A DNA stretch of 64,000 bases from Hyphomicrobiales bacterium (GCA_900473915.1 UCNG01000001.1:1-64000), one strand, 5' to 3'. Counted from the first letter of the stretch, positions 42,011 to 54,013 are shown. The notes: generated by a model not told the origin, from the letters alone. Numbers and translations are program-made.

Positions 42011-42550
42011 ATGGGAATTTCGAAAGCAAGTCTGCTCAGCCTCGCGGCGGCTGGCATTGTCCTGGCCGGGTGCCAGAGCTCCCGGTTCGGCAATCTCGAT
42101 ACGGTTTCGCCACCGCCGCCGCCTCCACCAGTAGCCGCCGCTCCGGCAGGCACGGTGCAAAAGGGCAATCTTTCTTCTCCCAATGCTTCGCAGTTCCCGA
42201 CGGCCCCGACCACGAACCCGAATGCGCAGCCCGGCACGCAGGTTGCAAGCCTGCCACCGGCTTCCGCGCCCGATCTGACGCCCGGCTCCGTCGCCGGCGT
42301 TTGGAACGCATCGCTCGGCGGCCAGAGCTGCAAGATCGCAACGCCGCAGACCAAATATGGTCAGGGCTACCGCGCAGGTCCGCTGCGTTGCCCCGGCGAA
42401 CTCGGCAATCTCGCCTCCTGGGCCGTCAACGGCAAGCAGCTCGTTCTCTATGATGCGAATGGCGGCACCGTCGCTTCGCTCTATTCTTCGGGACAGAGCC
42501 GCTTCGACGGGCAGACTTCGGGCGGACAGGCGGTATCGCTTTCGCGCTAA
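42011..42550 (+). CDS. omp19: Outer-membrane lipoprotein Omp19 (AprI/Inh-type protease-inhibitor fold)
   Basis: A 179-residue lipoprotein that I recognise as Omp19 of Brucella/Ochrobactrum. Lipobox LAGC with Cys21 ends the signal peptide; a Pro-rich spacer (SPPPPPPPVAAAP) follows, then the C-terminal domain (VAGVWNASLGGQSCKIATPQ ... GPLRCPGELGN) with two cysteines, related to bacterial metalloprotease inhibitors. Brucella Omp19 is reported as an immunogenic protease inhibitor. The spacer and a few other positions differ from the classical Brucella sequence as I remember it. Ribosome site GGAG six bases upstream. Confidence 0.93.
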   Translation: MGISKASLLSLAAAGIVLAGCQSSRFGNLDTVSPPPPPPPVAAAPAGTVQKGNLSSPNASQFPTAPTTNPNAQPGTQVASLPPASAPDLTPGSVAGVWNASLGGQSCKIATPQTKYGQGYRAGPLRCPGELGNLASWAVNGKQLVLYDANGGTVASLYSSGQSRFDGQTSGGQAVSLSR

Positions 42551-42565
42551 GACATTCTTTCGCTT

Positions 42566-42604
42566 GGAGCGCATTTCGATCTGATTGAATCAGATCGGCG
42601 CTCC
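42566..42604. repeat. Palindromic repeat 1 after omp19, possible terminator
   Basis: Outer arms GGAGCGC (42566-42572) and GCGCTCC (42598-42604) enclose a perfect inner palindrome GATCTGATT-G-AATCAGATC (42578-42596). A T-rich stretch follows (AATTGTTTGTTTTG), so it may also terminate omp19. This GAGCGC...GCGCTC form is widespread in Rhizobiales intergenic DNA. Confidence 0.6.
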
Positions 42605-42620
42605 AATTGTTTGTTTTGCC

Positions 42621-42663
42621 GCGCATCTTGCCCGAAAACCGGTTCCGACTTTTCGGGATGCGC
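42621..42663. repeat. Palindromic repeat 2 (CCCGAAAA...TTTTCGGG element)
   Basis: GCGCAT (42621-42626) with ATGCGC (42658-42663) and CCCGAAAA (42631-42638) with TTTTCGGG (42650-42657), separated by CCGGTTCCGAC. I recognise this as the very common Rhizobiales dispersed palindrome with an AAACCGGTTCC core. It lies directly upstream of zapE. Confidence 0.7.
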
Positions 42664-42733
42664 TCTGGAGACAGGCGGATCATCGCAAGATGGTCCGCCG
42701 TTTTTGCAATTGAAAGGTTGAACGGAAGCAATC

Positions 42734-43900
42734 ATGTCTTTCGACGGTAATCTGAAGGCGTTTCCCTCCGTCCGCGAACATTATGATGCAATGGTCGCGG
42801 CGGGCGATGTGGAAGCCGATCCCGCTCAACTCGAACTGACGAGCCGTTACGACCGGCTGATCGAGGAAATCTGCACCAAGCGCCTGTCCCGCAAGTCGAG
42901 CGCGCTCGGCTGGCTGTTCGGCAAGCGCAAGGAGGCAACGAGCGTCATCAAGGGGCTTTACGTGCACGGCGAGGTCGGGCGCGGCAAGACCATGCTGATG
43001 GACATGTTCTTTTCGCTTCTGCCGGTCGAACGCAAGCGCCGCGCGCATTTCAACGATTTCATGGCTGATGTGCATGAGCGCATTTATGCGCATCGCCAGG
43101 CGCTGAAGCGCGGCGAGACCAAGCAGGACGATCCGATCCCGCCGGTGGCGGATGCGCTGAGCGCGCAGGCCTGGGTGCTGTGCTTCGATGAATTCACCGT
43201 GACCGACATTGCCGATGCGATGATCCTGTCGCGCCTGTTCAGCGCACTCTTCGCCCGTGGGGTGGTGCTGGTGGCGACATCCAATGTCGCGCCGGACAAT
43301 CTCTATCGCGATGGCCTGAACCGGCAGCTCTTCCTGCCCTTTGTCGATATTCTCAAGAGCCATGTCGATGTGATCAATCTGGATTCACGCACCGACTACC
43401 GCCTCGAAAAGCTTGATCGCCAGCCGGTCTATCTGTCGCCGCTGGGTGCTGAAACCACCAAGCGCATGGATGCGGCCTGGGCGGCGCAAAAGGACGGCGT
43501 ACTTGAAAAGGCCGACGTGATCCGCATCAAGGGGCGCGACATCGAGATTGCCCGTGCCGTGCACGGTGCGGCACGCTTCACCTTCGATGCATTGTGCTCG
43601 AAGCCGCTGGGTGCCGCGGACTATATCGCCATCGTCAAGCATTATCCGACGCTGTTCATCGACGACGTGCCGGTGCTCGACTATTCGCGCCGCAACGAGG
43701 CCAAGCGCTTCATCCTGCTGGTCGACGTTCTTTACGATCACCATGCGCGTGTGTTCATTTCCGCCGAAGCCCAGCCGGAAAAGCTTTACCTAGCCAACAA
43801 GGGCACGGAAGCCTTCGAGTTCGACCGCACCGCCTCCCGCTTGTTTGAAATGCAGAGCGCGGAATATCTCGATGCCTTTTCCGGGCAGGGCGAGGGCTGA
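42734..43900 (+). CDS. zapE: Cell division protein ZapE (AFG1-like ATPase)
   Basis: A 388-residue AFG1/ZapE family ATPase. Walker A is GEVGRGKTMLMD and Walker B is WVLCFDEFTV; FNDFMADVHERI and ATSNVAPDNLYRDGLNRQLFLPF are family-specific segments. In E. coli ZapE associates with the division ring under stress; the mitochondrial relative handles damaged respiratory proteins. It follows the omp19 repeat region and lies apart from the mdh operon, although in many Rhizobiales it directly precedes mdh. Confidence 0.92.
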   Translation: MSFDGNLKAFPSVREHYDAMVAAGDVEADPAQLELTSRYDRLIEEICTKRLSRKSSALGWLFGKRKEATSVIKGLYVHGEVGRGKTMLMDMFFSLLPVERKRRAHFNDFMADVHERIYAHRQALKRGETKQDDPIPPVADALSAQAWVLCFDEFTVTDIADAMILSRLFSALFARGVVLVATSNVAPDNLYRDGLNRQLFLPFVDILKSHVDVINLDSRTDYRLEKLDRQPVYLSPLGAETTKRMDAAWAAQKDGVLEKADVIRIKGRDIEIARAVHGAARFTFDALCSKPLGAADYIAIVKHYPTLFIDDVPVLDYSRRNEAKRFILLVDVLYDHHARVFISAEAQPEKLYLANKGTEAFEFDRTASRLFEMQSAEYLDAFSGQGEG

Positions 43901-44206
43901 AGCGCAATCCGACCGGAATTCAAAGGAAGTTACTCCATAAATGCCGGTCGCGAACGATGCTGTTCATGGGACAGCCAGGGGTTGTGCTGTAAAATCGGTT
44001 TAGTAAGAACGTGTTGGATGGGGCCGTGTTCGAGTTAGCGTGAAATGGCAAGACTGACTGGGGGGATACAGCTAGTCTCTGCAATGAATGCTCCGGGTGC
44101 TGGCACGATGCCCGTGGTGGTGACCGTATAGGAGAGGTCGCGGTGGGGCCTCTTCTGTATGCAAGGCGGGTGGTGCGTGTCAGTTGAAAAAATCCGGGAG
44201 AAAACA
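43901..44206. other. Intergenic region zapE / DUF1254 gene
   Basis: 306 bases with no convincing gene. The first 20 bases (GCGCAATCCGACCGG) resemble the edge of a dispersed palindromic element. AGAGGTC near 44134 can pair with GGCCTCT about 14 bases further on, a weak hairpin in the leader of the next gene. No clear promoter recognised. Confidence 0.4.
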
Positions 44207-45778
44207 ATGTTGTTATCTGAAATGCTTCGTCCTGCCGCGTTGGCCGCGGCCGGTTTGCTTGCAACAACACTTGTTGCGGTCGGCGAGGTAAAAACCCCCG
44301 GCTACAATCATAAAATCCCTGAAAAGATCATGACCCCCGACACGGTGAAAACCCGGCTCGGTACGCTCAAATTCTTTGACGGGATGCCGGATGAAGCAAC
44401 GACCGATAGGCTCTATGACAATCTCGACCTCATGCGTGGCGTCGAGACATTCCTCAACGGCATTCCTGCCACCTCTGTCGAAGCCATTCGACTGGGACAT
44501 CTGGAAATGGGCGCGGATACGTCCAACAAGGCAGTCCTTCTTGACCAGCTCATGGACTCGGCGCCGCTGTTCCTCACCGGCAACACTGATACTGTCTATG
44601 GCAGCGTCGTTCTCGATCTGGGCAAGGACGGGCCGACGGTTGTCGAAATCCCCGCCAAGTCTGGCCCCGGCACGGTCAACGATGCCTATTTTCGTTTCGT
44701 GACCGACATGGGCGGGCTGGGTCCTGATCGTGGCAGGGGAGGCAAGTATCTGATCCTGCCGCCCGATTACCAGGGCGATCTCAATCCGCCGGTCGGCGGT
44801 ATGGAGGCAGAGGTCGACGGCGAAAAGTACTTCGTCTCGAAGTCGACCAGCTATGTGAATTGGCTGATCCTGCGCGGCTTTCTGGTCGATGGCAAGCCCG
44901 ACGCGGCAGTCGCTTCCTTCAAGAGCGGGCTGAAGGTCTACCCGCTCAGCAAGCGCGATAACCCGCCAAAAATGGAGTTCATCAGCGGATCACGCAAGTC
45001 CTGGAATACCATTCACGCCAACAATTACGACTTCTACGAAGAACTTCATACGGTCATCGAGCGCGAACCGACGTCGATGCTCGATCCCGAACTGCTGGGC
45101 CTGTTTGCATCGATCGGCATTGAAAAAGGCAAGCCCTTCGCGCCAGATGCACGGATGAAGAAACTGTTGACCGAAGCAGTCGCGATTGGCAATGCAACCG
45201 CGCGCGCACTGAATTTCCGGCCCCGTCTCGACGGTTTCCATCTTTATCCGGACAGCGCATGGGGCGCGGCCTTCGTTGGCGGAAGCTATGAATGGCTAAG
45301 GGATGGCGGCAAGGGTGGCCGTTATCTCGATGCCCGAACCCTCTTCTTTTACCAGGCTACAGTCAACACACCTGCCATGGTAGAGAAAATGATCGGTGCC
45401 GGTTCCCAGTATGCCTATGCTGCGACCGACCGGAACGGCGAGTATCTGGATGGCGCGAAGACATACAAGCTGCGCATTCCCGCCAATGCGCCGGCCAAGG
45501 ATTTCTGGTCCGTGGTGGTCTACGACCCGCAGACGCGTTCGGAACTCCAAACCGGTCAGACCTTCCCGAGCAAGAACAACAAGCGCGACAAGCTGATCGA
45601 GAATCCCGACGGCTCGGTCGAGCTCTATTTCGGTCCGAAGGCCCCCAAAGGCAAGGAAGCAAACTGGATCCAAACCGTCCCCGGCAAGGGATGGTACACG
45701 CTGCTTCGGCTTTATGGGCCACTCGAACCTTGGTTCGACAAGAGCTGGCGACCGGGCGAGTTCGAACCGGTCAAGTAG
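44207..45778 (+). CDS. DUF1254/DUF1214 domain-containing exported protein
   Basis: A 523-residue protein with an apparent signal peptide (MLRPAALAAAGLLATTLVAV) and the DUF1254 (N-terminal half, GNTDTVYGSVVLDLGKDGP) plus DUF1214 (C-terminal half, ARTLFFYQATVNTPAMVEKM, FWSVVVYDPQTRS) architecture of a widespread uncharacterised family. The start at 44207 follows CGGGAGAAAACA; 16 further upstream codons lack support. It stands alone between two repeat-bearing intergenic regions, interrupting zapE and mdh, and ends at a strong hairpin, which suggests an inserted accessory gene (inference). Confidence 0.85.
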   Translation: MLLSEMLRPAALAAAGLLATTLVAVGEVKTPGYNHKIPEKIMTPDTVKTRLGTLKFFDGMPDEATTDRLYDNLDLMRGVETFLNGIPATSVEAIRLGHLEMGADTSNKAVLLDQLMDSAPLFLTGNTDTVYGSVVLDLGKDGPTVVEIPAKSGPGTVNDAYFRFVTDMGGLGPDRGRGGKYLILPPDYQGDLNPPVGGMEAEVDGEKYFVSKSTSYVNWLILRGFLVDGKPDAAVASFKSGLKVYPLSKRDNPPKMEFISGSRKSWNTIHANNYDFYEELHTVIEREPTSMLDPELLGLFASIGIEKGKPFAPDARMKKLLTEAVAIGNATARALNFRPRLDGFHLYPDSAWGAAFVGGSYEWLRDGGKGGRYLDARTLFFYQATVNTPAMVEKMIGAGSQYAYAATDRNGEYLDGAKTYKLRIPANAPAKDFWSVVVYDPQTRSELQTGQTFPSKNNKRDKLIENPDGSVELYFGPKAPKGKEANWIQTVPGKGWYTLLRLYGPLEPWFDKSWRPGEFEPVK

Positions 45779-45814
45779 CAATTCGCCGTTCGACATGAAT
45801 GATAATTCGCTGAG

Positions 45815-45846
45815 AGCGCCGCGCGTCCGTGAGGGCGCGCGGCGCT
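45815..45846 (+). terminator. Terminator/repeat after the DUF1254 gene
   Basis: Fourteen-base stem (one T-G pair) from AGCGCCGCGCGTCC (45815-45828) to GGGCGCGCGGCGCT (45833-45846), loop GTGA, followed by TTTC. The left arm shares its core with the palindrome after cobT (30525-30532), so the terminator is built from a dispersed repeat. Confidence 0.8.
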
Positions 45847-46064
45847 TTCATTCAGTGAATCTGTGTATCGTGCTTTCCGAAAATCGATTGCGATTTTCGG
45901 GCCGATGCTGATTGCGAGCCTGATGCTGACGGCAAACCTATGGACTCGACATATGCAAAACAAGCATTATCTTGGCGGCGGGATGAAAGCGCCTGCTGGC
46001 ACGTCTTGAAGGATGCGAGACCGCCGGGAGAAGGGCTGCTTTTGCCTTGAAAATGACAAATTAT

Positions 46065-46080
46065 CTTACGTTTACGTAAG
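46065..46080. promoter_or_regulatory. Perfect palindrome upstream of the mdh promoter
   Basis: CTTACGT-TT-ACGTAAG, a 16-base perfect inverted repeat 48 bases upstream of the mdh -35 box. The shape resembles operators of MerR-family regulators of branched-chain or fatty-acid catabolism (LiuR-type TTACGTTTACGTAA), based on memory of that motif. No such regulator gene is in the window. Confidence 0.55.
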
Positions 46081-46127
46081 AACCAATAAATCTAACCGAT
46101 TGAAAACATTAGTCGCAAAATAATGAG

Positions 46128-46156
46128 TTGAGTTTATCGCCAAAGAGTCCTATCTC
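46128..46156 (+). promoter_or_regulatory. Candidate promoter of the mdh-suc genes
   Basis: TTGAGT (46128-46133) and TATCTC (46151-46156) with a 17-base spacer, predicting a leader of about 80 bases before the mdh ATG. Confidence 0.5.
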
Positions 46157-46204
46157 GCAGTTCCAACGCTTGAGCGTTTCCGGGGAGGATTCCGGATGGG
46201 CTGA

Positions 46205-47203
<999 letters not shown>

Positions 47204-47213
47204 AATTCCAGAC

Positions 47214-47251
47214 AAGGCCGGATCGCCGCATGCGTGCGGCACCGGCCTTTT
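47214..47251 (+). terminator. Hairpin between mdh and sucC
   Basis: AAGGCCGG (47214-47221) with CCGGCCTT (47242-47249) and inner GCCGCA (47225-47230) with TGCGGC (47235-47240), loop TGCG; TT follows. Likely a full or partial terminator after mdh. Confidence 0.75.
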
Positions 47252-47333
47252 CCGGCTGTCAATTATTGGTCGAAGATTTGGGCCGTACCGGTTTCGTTGC
47301 GAAACGGGCCGGGAATCCGCAGAGGACAACCAG

Positions 47334-48530
<1,197 letters not shown>

Positions 48531-48533
48531 GGC

Positions 48534-49436
48534 ATGTCCATTCTCGTCAACAAGGACACCAAGGTTCTCGTACAGGGCCTGACCGGCAAGACCGGCACCT
48601 TCCACACCGAACAGGCGCTTGCTTACTACGGCACGCAGATGGTCGGCGGCATCCACCCGAAGAAGGGCGGCGAAACCTGGGAAGGCGCCAAGGGCGAAAA
48701 GCTCCCGATCTTCGCAACCGTTGCCGAAGCCAAGGAACGCACGGGCGCCGACGCATCCGTGATCTATGTTCCGCCAGCAGGCGCAGCCGATGCGATCATC
48801 GAAGCCATCGAAGCTGAAATCCCGTTCATCGTCTGCATCACCGAAGGCATTCCGGTCATGGACATGGTTCGCGTCAAGGAGCGTCTGGAACGCTCGAAGT
48901 CGCGCCTGCTCGGACCGAACTGCCCCGGCATCCTGACCCCTGAAGAATGCAAGATCGGCATCATGCCGGGCAATATCTTCAAGAAGGGCTCGGTGGGCGT
49001 TGTTTCCCGCTCCGGCACGCTTACCTATGAAGCTGTGTTCCAGACCTCGAACGAAGGTCTCGGCCAGACCACCGCTGTCGGTATCGGCGGCGATCCGGTC
49101 AAGGGCACCGAGTTCATCGACGTTTTGGAAATGTTCCTGGCCGACGACGAAACCAAGTCGATCGTCATGATCGGCGAAATCGGCGGTTCGGCTGAAGAAG
49201 ATGCGGCGCAGTTCCTCAAGGACGAAGCCAAGCGTGGCCGCAAGAAGCCGATGGTCGGCTTCATCGCTGGCCGCACGGCTCCTGCCGGACGCACCATGGG
49301 CCATGCTGGCGCCGTGATCTCCGGCGGCAAGGGCGGCGCGGAAGACAAGATTGCGGCCATGGAATCGGCTGGCATTCGCGTGTCGCCGTCGCCGGCGCAG
49401 CTTGGCAAGACGCTGGTCGAAGTCCTTAAAGGCTGA
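48534..49436 (+). CDS. sucD: Succinyl-CoA synthetase subunit alpha
   Basis: A 300-residue alpha subunit: N-terminal CoA-binding Rossmann domain ([29 protein letters not shown]), the [10 protein letters not shown] segment, and the phosphohistidine loop [14 protein letters not shown] with the active His. It follows sucC by three bases. A GC-rich hairpin 23 bases after its stop separates it from sucA. Confidence 0.97.
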   Translation: MSILVNKDTKVLVQGLTGKTGTFHTEQALAYYGTQMVGGIHPKKGGETWEGAKGEKLPIFATVAEAKERTGADASVIYVPPAGAADAIIEAIEAEIPFIVCITEGIPVMDMVRVKERLERSKSRLLGPNCPGILTPEECKIGIMPGNIFKKGSVGVVSRSGTLTYEAVFQTSNEGLGQTTAVGIGGDPVKGTEFIDVLEMFLADDETKSIVMIGEIGGSAEEDAAQFLKDEAKRGRKKPMVGFIAGRTAPAGRTMGHAGAVISGGKGGAEDKIAAMESAGIRVSPSPAQLGKTLVEVLKG

Positions 49437-49458
49437 GATCGGTCATCGATCTGAATAT

Positions 49459-49486
49459 CCCGGCTGCGGCGAAAGCCGCTGCCGGG
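49459..49486 (+). terminator. Hairpin after sucCD
   Basis: CCCGGC (49459-49464) with GCCGGG (49481-49486) and inner GCGGC (49466-49470) with GCCGC (49475-49479), GAAA tetraloop and one T-T mismatch; TTTA follows. Probably an attenuator or partial terminator between sucD and sucA. Confidence 0.65.
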
Positions 49487-49643
49487 TTTAGCATGAAAGC
49501 CGGGCCATTCCGGCGACAAGGGAACGGATACGACCGTTCCGACGCGTAGAGTTTAGTTATGCCGGGGTCTGTAGCGGTTCCTCCCCGGCGGCGTGAGGGA
49601 TGAAGGTCAAAAGCTTCCGGCCCGCGCAAAATGAACCGCTGAC

Positions 49644-49673
49644 AAGGAGACGGAGCTAGGCTCCGGGTAGGCT
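49644..49673 (+). promoter_or_regulatory. sucA ribosome-binding region with a bridging hairpin
   Basis: The best Shine-Dalgarno, AAGGAG (49644-49649), lies 24 bases from the ATG, too far for normal use. Between them CGGAGC (49651-49656) pairs with GCTCCG (49660-49665) around TAG. Folding this 15-base hairpin would leave about nine bases between the Shine-Dalgarno and the start codon. A weaker GGGTAGG close to the ATG is the alternative. Confidence 0.45.
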
Positions 49674-52600
49674 ATGGCAAGGCAGGAACAAGCCAACGAC
49701 GTTTTCGCCCTCACCTCGTTCCTCTATGGTGGCAACGCCGACTATATCGAGGAACTCTACGCCAGATACGAGAGCGATCCAAATTCGGTCGATCCGCAGT
49801 GGCGCGATTTCTTCGCTAAACTGGGCGACAATGCCGACGATGTGAAGAAGAACGCCGAAGGCGCGTCGTGGACCCGGAAGAACTGGCCGATCGCAGCCAA
49901 TGGCGAACTCATTTCCGCGCTCGACGGCAATTGGGCCGAAGTCGAAAAGCATGTCACCGACAAGCTGAAGGGCAAGGCTGCGAAGGGCGAAGCCAAGGGC
50001 GCCACCGGTGCGGCCCTGACCAGCGAAGAGATCACGCAGGCTGCACGCGACAGCGTTCGCGCCATCATGATGATCCGCGCCTATCGCATGCGCGGCCATC
50101 TGCATGCCAATCTCGACCCGCTTGGCCTCTCCGAAAAGCCGAACGATTACAATGAGCTGGAGCCGGAAAACTACGGTTTCACGCCTGCCGACTACAACCG
50201 CAAGATCTTCATCGACAACGTGCTCGGCCTCGAATACGCGACCGTGCCGGAAATGCTCGACATTCTGAAGCGCACCTATTGCGGCACGATCGGCGTCGAA
50301 TTCATGCATATTTCCGATCCGGCTGAAAAGGCCTGGATTCAGGAACGCATCGAAGGCCCGGACAAAAAGGTCGCTTTCACGCCGGAAGGCAAGAAGGCCA
50401 TCCTGTCGAAGCTGATCGAAGCGGAAGGCTTTGAGCAGTTCATCGACGTCAAGTACAAGGGCACCAAGCGTTTCGGTCTCGATGGCGGTGAATCGCTGAT
50501 CCCTGCCCTTGAGCAGATCGTCAAGCGCGGCGGCGCCATGGGCGTCAAGGAAATCATTCTCGGCATGGCCCACCGTGGCCGCCTGAACGTGCTCAGCCAG
50601 GTCATGGGCAAGCCGCACCGCGCCATCTTCCACGAGTTCAAGGGCGGCTCCTATGCCCCCGACGATGTGGAAGGTTCGGGCGACGTGAAGTACCATCTGG
50701 GCGCGTCGTCGGACCGTGAGTTCGACGGCAACAAGGTCCACCTGTCGCTGACCGCCAACCCGTCGCATCTGGAAATCGTCAACCCGGTCGTCATGGGCAA
50801 GGCCCGCGCCAAGCAGGACCTGCTGGCAGGCCGCAATCGCGACGACATGGTTCCGCTTGCAACGCGCGCCAAGGTTCTGCCGCTGCTCCTGCATGGCGAT
50901 GCCGCCTTTGCCGGTCAGGGCGTCGTGGCCGAGTGTCTTGGCCTTTCGGGGCTGAAGGGCCACCGCGTTGCCGGTACGGTGCATTTCATCATCAACAACC
51001 AGATCGGTTTCACCACCAATCCGGCCTTCTCGCGTTCGTCGCCTTATCCGTCGGATGTGGCGAAGATGATCGAGGCGCCGATCTTCCACGTCAATGGCGA
51101 CGATCCGGAAGCCGTGGTGTTCGCTGCCAAGGTTGCGACCGAGTTCCGCATGACCTTCCACAAGCCGGTGGTCATCGACATGTTCTGCTATCGCCGCTTC
51201 GGTCACAACGAAGGCGACGAGCCGTCCTTCACGCAGCCGCTGATGTACAAGGCGATCCGCGGACACAAGACCACGGTGCAGCTCTACAGCGACAAGCTGA
51301 TCGCGGAAGGCCTGATCAAGCAGGAAGAAATCGACCAGATGAAAGCGCAGTGGCGCGAAAATCTGGAAACCGAGTTCGAAGCCGGCCAGAGCTACAAGCC
51401 GAACAAGGCCGACTGGCTGGACGGCGCGTGGGCTGGCCTGCGCACTGCCGACAATGCCGACGAGCAGCGTCGCGGCAAAACCGCCGTGCCGATGAAGACG
51501 CTGAAGGAAATCGGCAAGAAGCTCGTTGAAGTGCCGAAGGATTTCCATGTCCACCGCACGATCCAGCGCTTCCTCGACAACCGCGCCAAGATGATGGAAA
51601 CGGGCGAGGGGATCGACTGGGCGACGGCTGAATCGCTGGCGTTCGGCTCGCTGGTTGCCGAAGGCAGCCCTGTTCGCCTGTCCGGCCAGGATGTCGAGCG
51701 CGGCACCTTCTCGCAGCGTCACACGGTTCTCTACGATCAGGAGAACCAGAACCGCTACACCCCGCTCAACAATATCCAGAAGGGTCAGGCGATCTACGAG
51801 GCCATCAACTCGATGCTCTCGGAAGAAGCAGTGCTTGGCTATGAATACGGCTATTCGCTGTCCGACCCGCGCGCCCTGGTTCTGTGGGAAGCCCAGTTCG
51901 GCGATTTCGCCAACGGTGCACAGGTCGTGTTCGACCAGTTCATCTCGTCGGGCGAACGCAAGTGGCTGCGCATGTCCGGCCTCGTCTGCCTTCTGCCGCA
52001 CGGCTATGAAGGCCAGGGTCCGGAACACTCCTCGGCCCGTCTGGAACGCTATCTCCAGCTCTGCGCCGAAGACAACATGCAGGTGGCGAACGTCACGACG
52101 CCCGCCAACTACTTCCACATCCTGCGCCGCCAGATGAAGCGCGACTTCCGCAAGCCGCTCATCATGATGACGCCGAAGTCGCTGCTGCGCCACAAGCGCG
52201 CCGTTTCGACGCTGGCCGAAATGTCGGGCGAATCCTCGTTCCACCGCCTGCTGTGGGACGATGCGCAGTACAACAAGGATGAAGGCATCAAGCTCCAGAA
52301 GGATGCAAAGATCCGTCGCGTCGTTCTCTGCTCGGGCAAGGTCTATTACGACCTTTACGAAGAGCGCGAAAAGCGCGGCATCGACGATGTCTACCTGTTA
52401 CGTGTCGAACAGCTCTATCCGTTCCCGGCCAAGGCGCTCATCAACGAGCTGTCGCGGTTCCGTCAGGCGGAAATGGTCTGGTGTCAGGAAGAGCCGAAGA
52501 ACATGGGCGCGTGGTCGTTCATCGACCCGTATCTGGAATGGGTGCTGGCGCATATCGATGCCAAGCATCAGCGCGTGCGCTATGCGGGCCGTCCGGCCGC

Positions 52601-52679
52601 CGCATCGCCTGCAACGGGCCTGATGTCGAAGCATCTTGCGCAGCTCGCCGCTTTCCTTGAGGATGCGCTCGGCAGCTAA
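49674..52679 (+). CDS. sucA: 2-oxoglutarate dehydrogenase E1 component
   Basis: A 1001-residue thiamine-diphosphate-dependent E1 of the 2-oxoglutarate dehydrogenase complex. The N-terminal peptide [32 protein letters not shown] is typical for Rhizobiales; [14 protein letters not shown] and [17 protein letters not shown] are cofactor-binding segments, and the C-terminal half ends in the transketolase-like pyrimidine and C-terminal domains ([12 protein letters not shown]). Works with SucB and LpdA, encoded downstream. Start chosen by conservation. Confidence 0.97.
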   Translation: MARQEQANDVFALTSFLYGGNADYIEELYARYESDPNSVDPQWRDFFAKLGDNADDVKKNAEGASWTRKNWPIAANGELISALDGNWAEVEKHVTDKLKGKAAKGEAKGATGAALTSEEITQAARDSVRAIMMIRAYRMRGHLHANLDPLGLSEKPNDYNELEPENYGFTPADYNRKIFIDNVLGLEYATVPEMLDILKRTYCGTIGVEFMHISDPAEKAWIQERIEGPDKKVAFTPEGKKAILSKLIEAEGFEQFIDVKYKGTKRFGLDGGESLIPALEQIVKRGGAMGVKEIILGMAHRGRLNVLSQVMGKPHRAIFHEFKGGSYAPDDVEGSGDVKYHLGASSDREFDGNKVHLSLTANPSHLEIVNPVVMGKARAKQDLLAGRNRDDMVPLATRAKVLPLLLHGDAAFAGQGVVAECLGLSGLKGHRVAGTVHFIINNQIGFTTNPAFSRSSPYPSDVAKMIEAPIFHVNGDDPEAVVFAAKVATEFRMTFHKPVVIDMFCYRRFGHNEGDEPSFTQPLMYKAIRGHKTTVQLYSDKLIAEGLIKQEEIDQMKAQWRENLETEFEAGQSYKPNKADWLDGAWAGLRTADNADEQRRGKTAVPMKTLKEIGKKLVEVPKDFHVHRTIQRFLDNRAKMMETGEGIDWATAESLAFGSLVAEGSPVRLSGQDVERGTFSQRHTVLYDQENQNRYTPLNNIQKGQAIYEAINSMLSEEAVLGYEYGYSLSDPRALVLWEAQFGDFANGAQVVFDQFISSGERKWLRMSGLVCLLPHGYEGQGPEHSSARLERYLQLCAEDNMQVANVTTPANYFHILRRQMKRDFRKPLIMMTPKSLLRHKRAVSTLAEMSGESSFHRLLWDDAQYNKDEGIKLQKDAKIRRVVLCSGKVYYDLYEEREKRGIDDVYLLRVEQLYPFPAKALINELSRFRQAEMVWCQEEPKNMGAWSFIDPYLEWVLAHIDAKHQRVRYAGRPAAASPATGLMSKHLAQLAAFLEDALGS

Positions 52680-52759
52680 CCGGTTTTGGAGCCGCCTTGC
52701 GGGCGGCTCCAGCACTTGAACACAAATTCAAAATTCGAAGATCAACGGAAGAAAAAACC

Positions 52760-54004
52760 ATGGCCACCGAAATTCGCGTTCCCACGCTTGGGGAGTCCGT
52801 TACTGAGGCAACCATCGGAAAATGGTTCAAGAAAGTCGGCGATGCTGTCGCTGCCGACGAACCGCTGGTGGAACTGGAAACCGACAAGGTGACAGTGGAG
52901 GTTCCGGCTGCTGCTGCTGGCGTACTGGCTGAAATCACGGCCAAGGAAGGCGACACGGTCGAGGTCAATGCGCTTCTCGGCCAGATTTCCACCGATGGCG
53001 CTGCCGTTGCAGCTGCTCCGGCTGCGAAGAAGGAAGAAGCCAAGCCTGCTGCCGCTGCCCCTGCCGCCGCTCCGGTCGCATCCGCCTCGTCCGGCCCGGC
53101 CATGCAGCCAGCGCCTGCCGCTGCCAAGCTGCTTTCAGAAAACAACCTTTCCGCCGATCAGGTGGACGGTTCGGGCAAGCGCGGTCAGGTTCTCAAGGGT
53201 GACGTTCTCGACGCCATCGCCAAGGGTATTTCGGGGGGTGTTTCTGCTGCTCCGGCTCCGGTCGCTGCGGCGGCTGCCCGTCCGGCATCGTCGGCTGACG
53301 ATGCATCGCGTGAAGAACGCGTGAAGATGACCCGCCTGCGCCAGACGATCGCCAAGCGTCTGAAGGATGCCCAGAACACAGCCGCCATGCTGACGACCTA
53401 TAACGAAGTCGACATGTCTGCGGTGATGGAACTGCGCACCAAGTACAAGGACATCTTCGAGAAGAAGCATGGCGTGAAGCTCGGCTTCATGGGCTTCTTC
53501 ACCAAGGCCGTGACCCATGCGCTGAAGGAAATCCCGGCGGTTAACGCCGAGATCGACGGCACCGACATCATCTACAAGAACTTCGCCCATGTCGGCATGG
53601 CCGTCGGCACGGACAAGGGCCTTGTGGTTCCTGTCATCCGCGATGCCGACAGCATGTCGATTGCGGAAATCGAAAAGGAACTGGGCCGTCTGGCCAAGGC
53701 GGCTCGCGACGGTTCGCTGTCCATGGCCGACATGCAGGGCGGCACGTTCACCATCACCAACGGCGGCGTGTACGGTTCGCTGATGTCCTCGCCGATCCTG
53801 AACGCTCCGCAGTCGGGCATTCTCGGCATGCACAAGATCCAGGAACGTCCGGTTGTCGTGGGCGGCCAGATCGTGATCCGCCCGATGATGTATCTGGCGC
53901 TTTCCTACGATCACCGCATCGTGGACGGCAAGGAAGCCGTGACCTTCCTCGTGCGCGTCAAGGAAAGCCTGGAAGATCCGGAACGTCTGGTTCTCGATCT
54001 CTAA
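52760..54004 (+). CDS. sucB: 2-oxoglutarate dehydrogenase E2 component (dihydrolipoyl succinyltransferase)
   Basis: A 414-residue E2: one lipoyl domain with lipoylated K43 ([10 protein letters not shown]), an Ala/Pro-rich linker (about 80-125), the E3-binding domain ([30 protein letters not shown]), a second linker, and the catalytic domain with H385 and D389 in [12 protein letters not shown]. The start at 52760 is preceded by CGGAAG; 21 open codons upstream are not conserved. 80 bases after sucA, in the same operon. Confidence 0.97.
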   Translation: MATEIRVPTLGESVTEATIGKWFKKVGDAVAADEPLVELETDKVTVEVPAAAAGVLAEITAKEGDTVEVNALLGQISTDGAAVAAAPAAKKEEAKPAAAAPAAAPVASASSGPAMQPAPAAAKLLSENNLSADQVDGSGKRGQVLKGDVLDAIAKGISGGVSAAPAPVAAAAARPASSADDASREERVKMTRLRQTIAKRLKDAQNTAAMLTTYNEVDMSAVMELRTKYKDIFEKKHGVKLGFMGFFTKAVTHALKEIPAVNAEIDGTDIIYKNFAHVGMAVGTDKGLVVPVIRDADSMSIAEIEKELGRLAKAARDGSLSMADMQGGTFTITNGGVYGSLMSSPILNAPQSGILGMHKIQERPVVVGGQIVIRPMMYLALSYDHRIVDGKEAVTFLVRVKESLEDPERLVLDL

Positions 54005-54013
54005 GGAAAAACG

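Noticed and set aside
49656-52244. An 862-codon open frame antisense to sucA
   Set aside because: It lies opposite a complete, strongly conserved E1 gene, has no ribosome site or family resemblance, and is explained by the GC-rich third-position bias of the sense strand.
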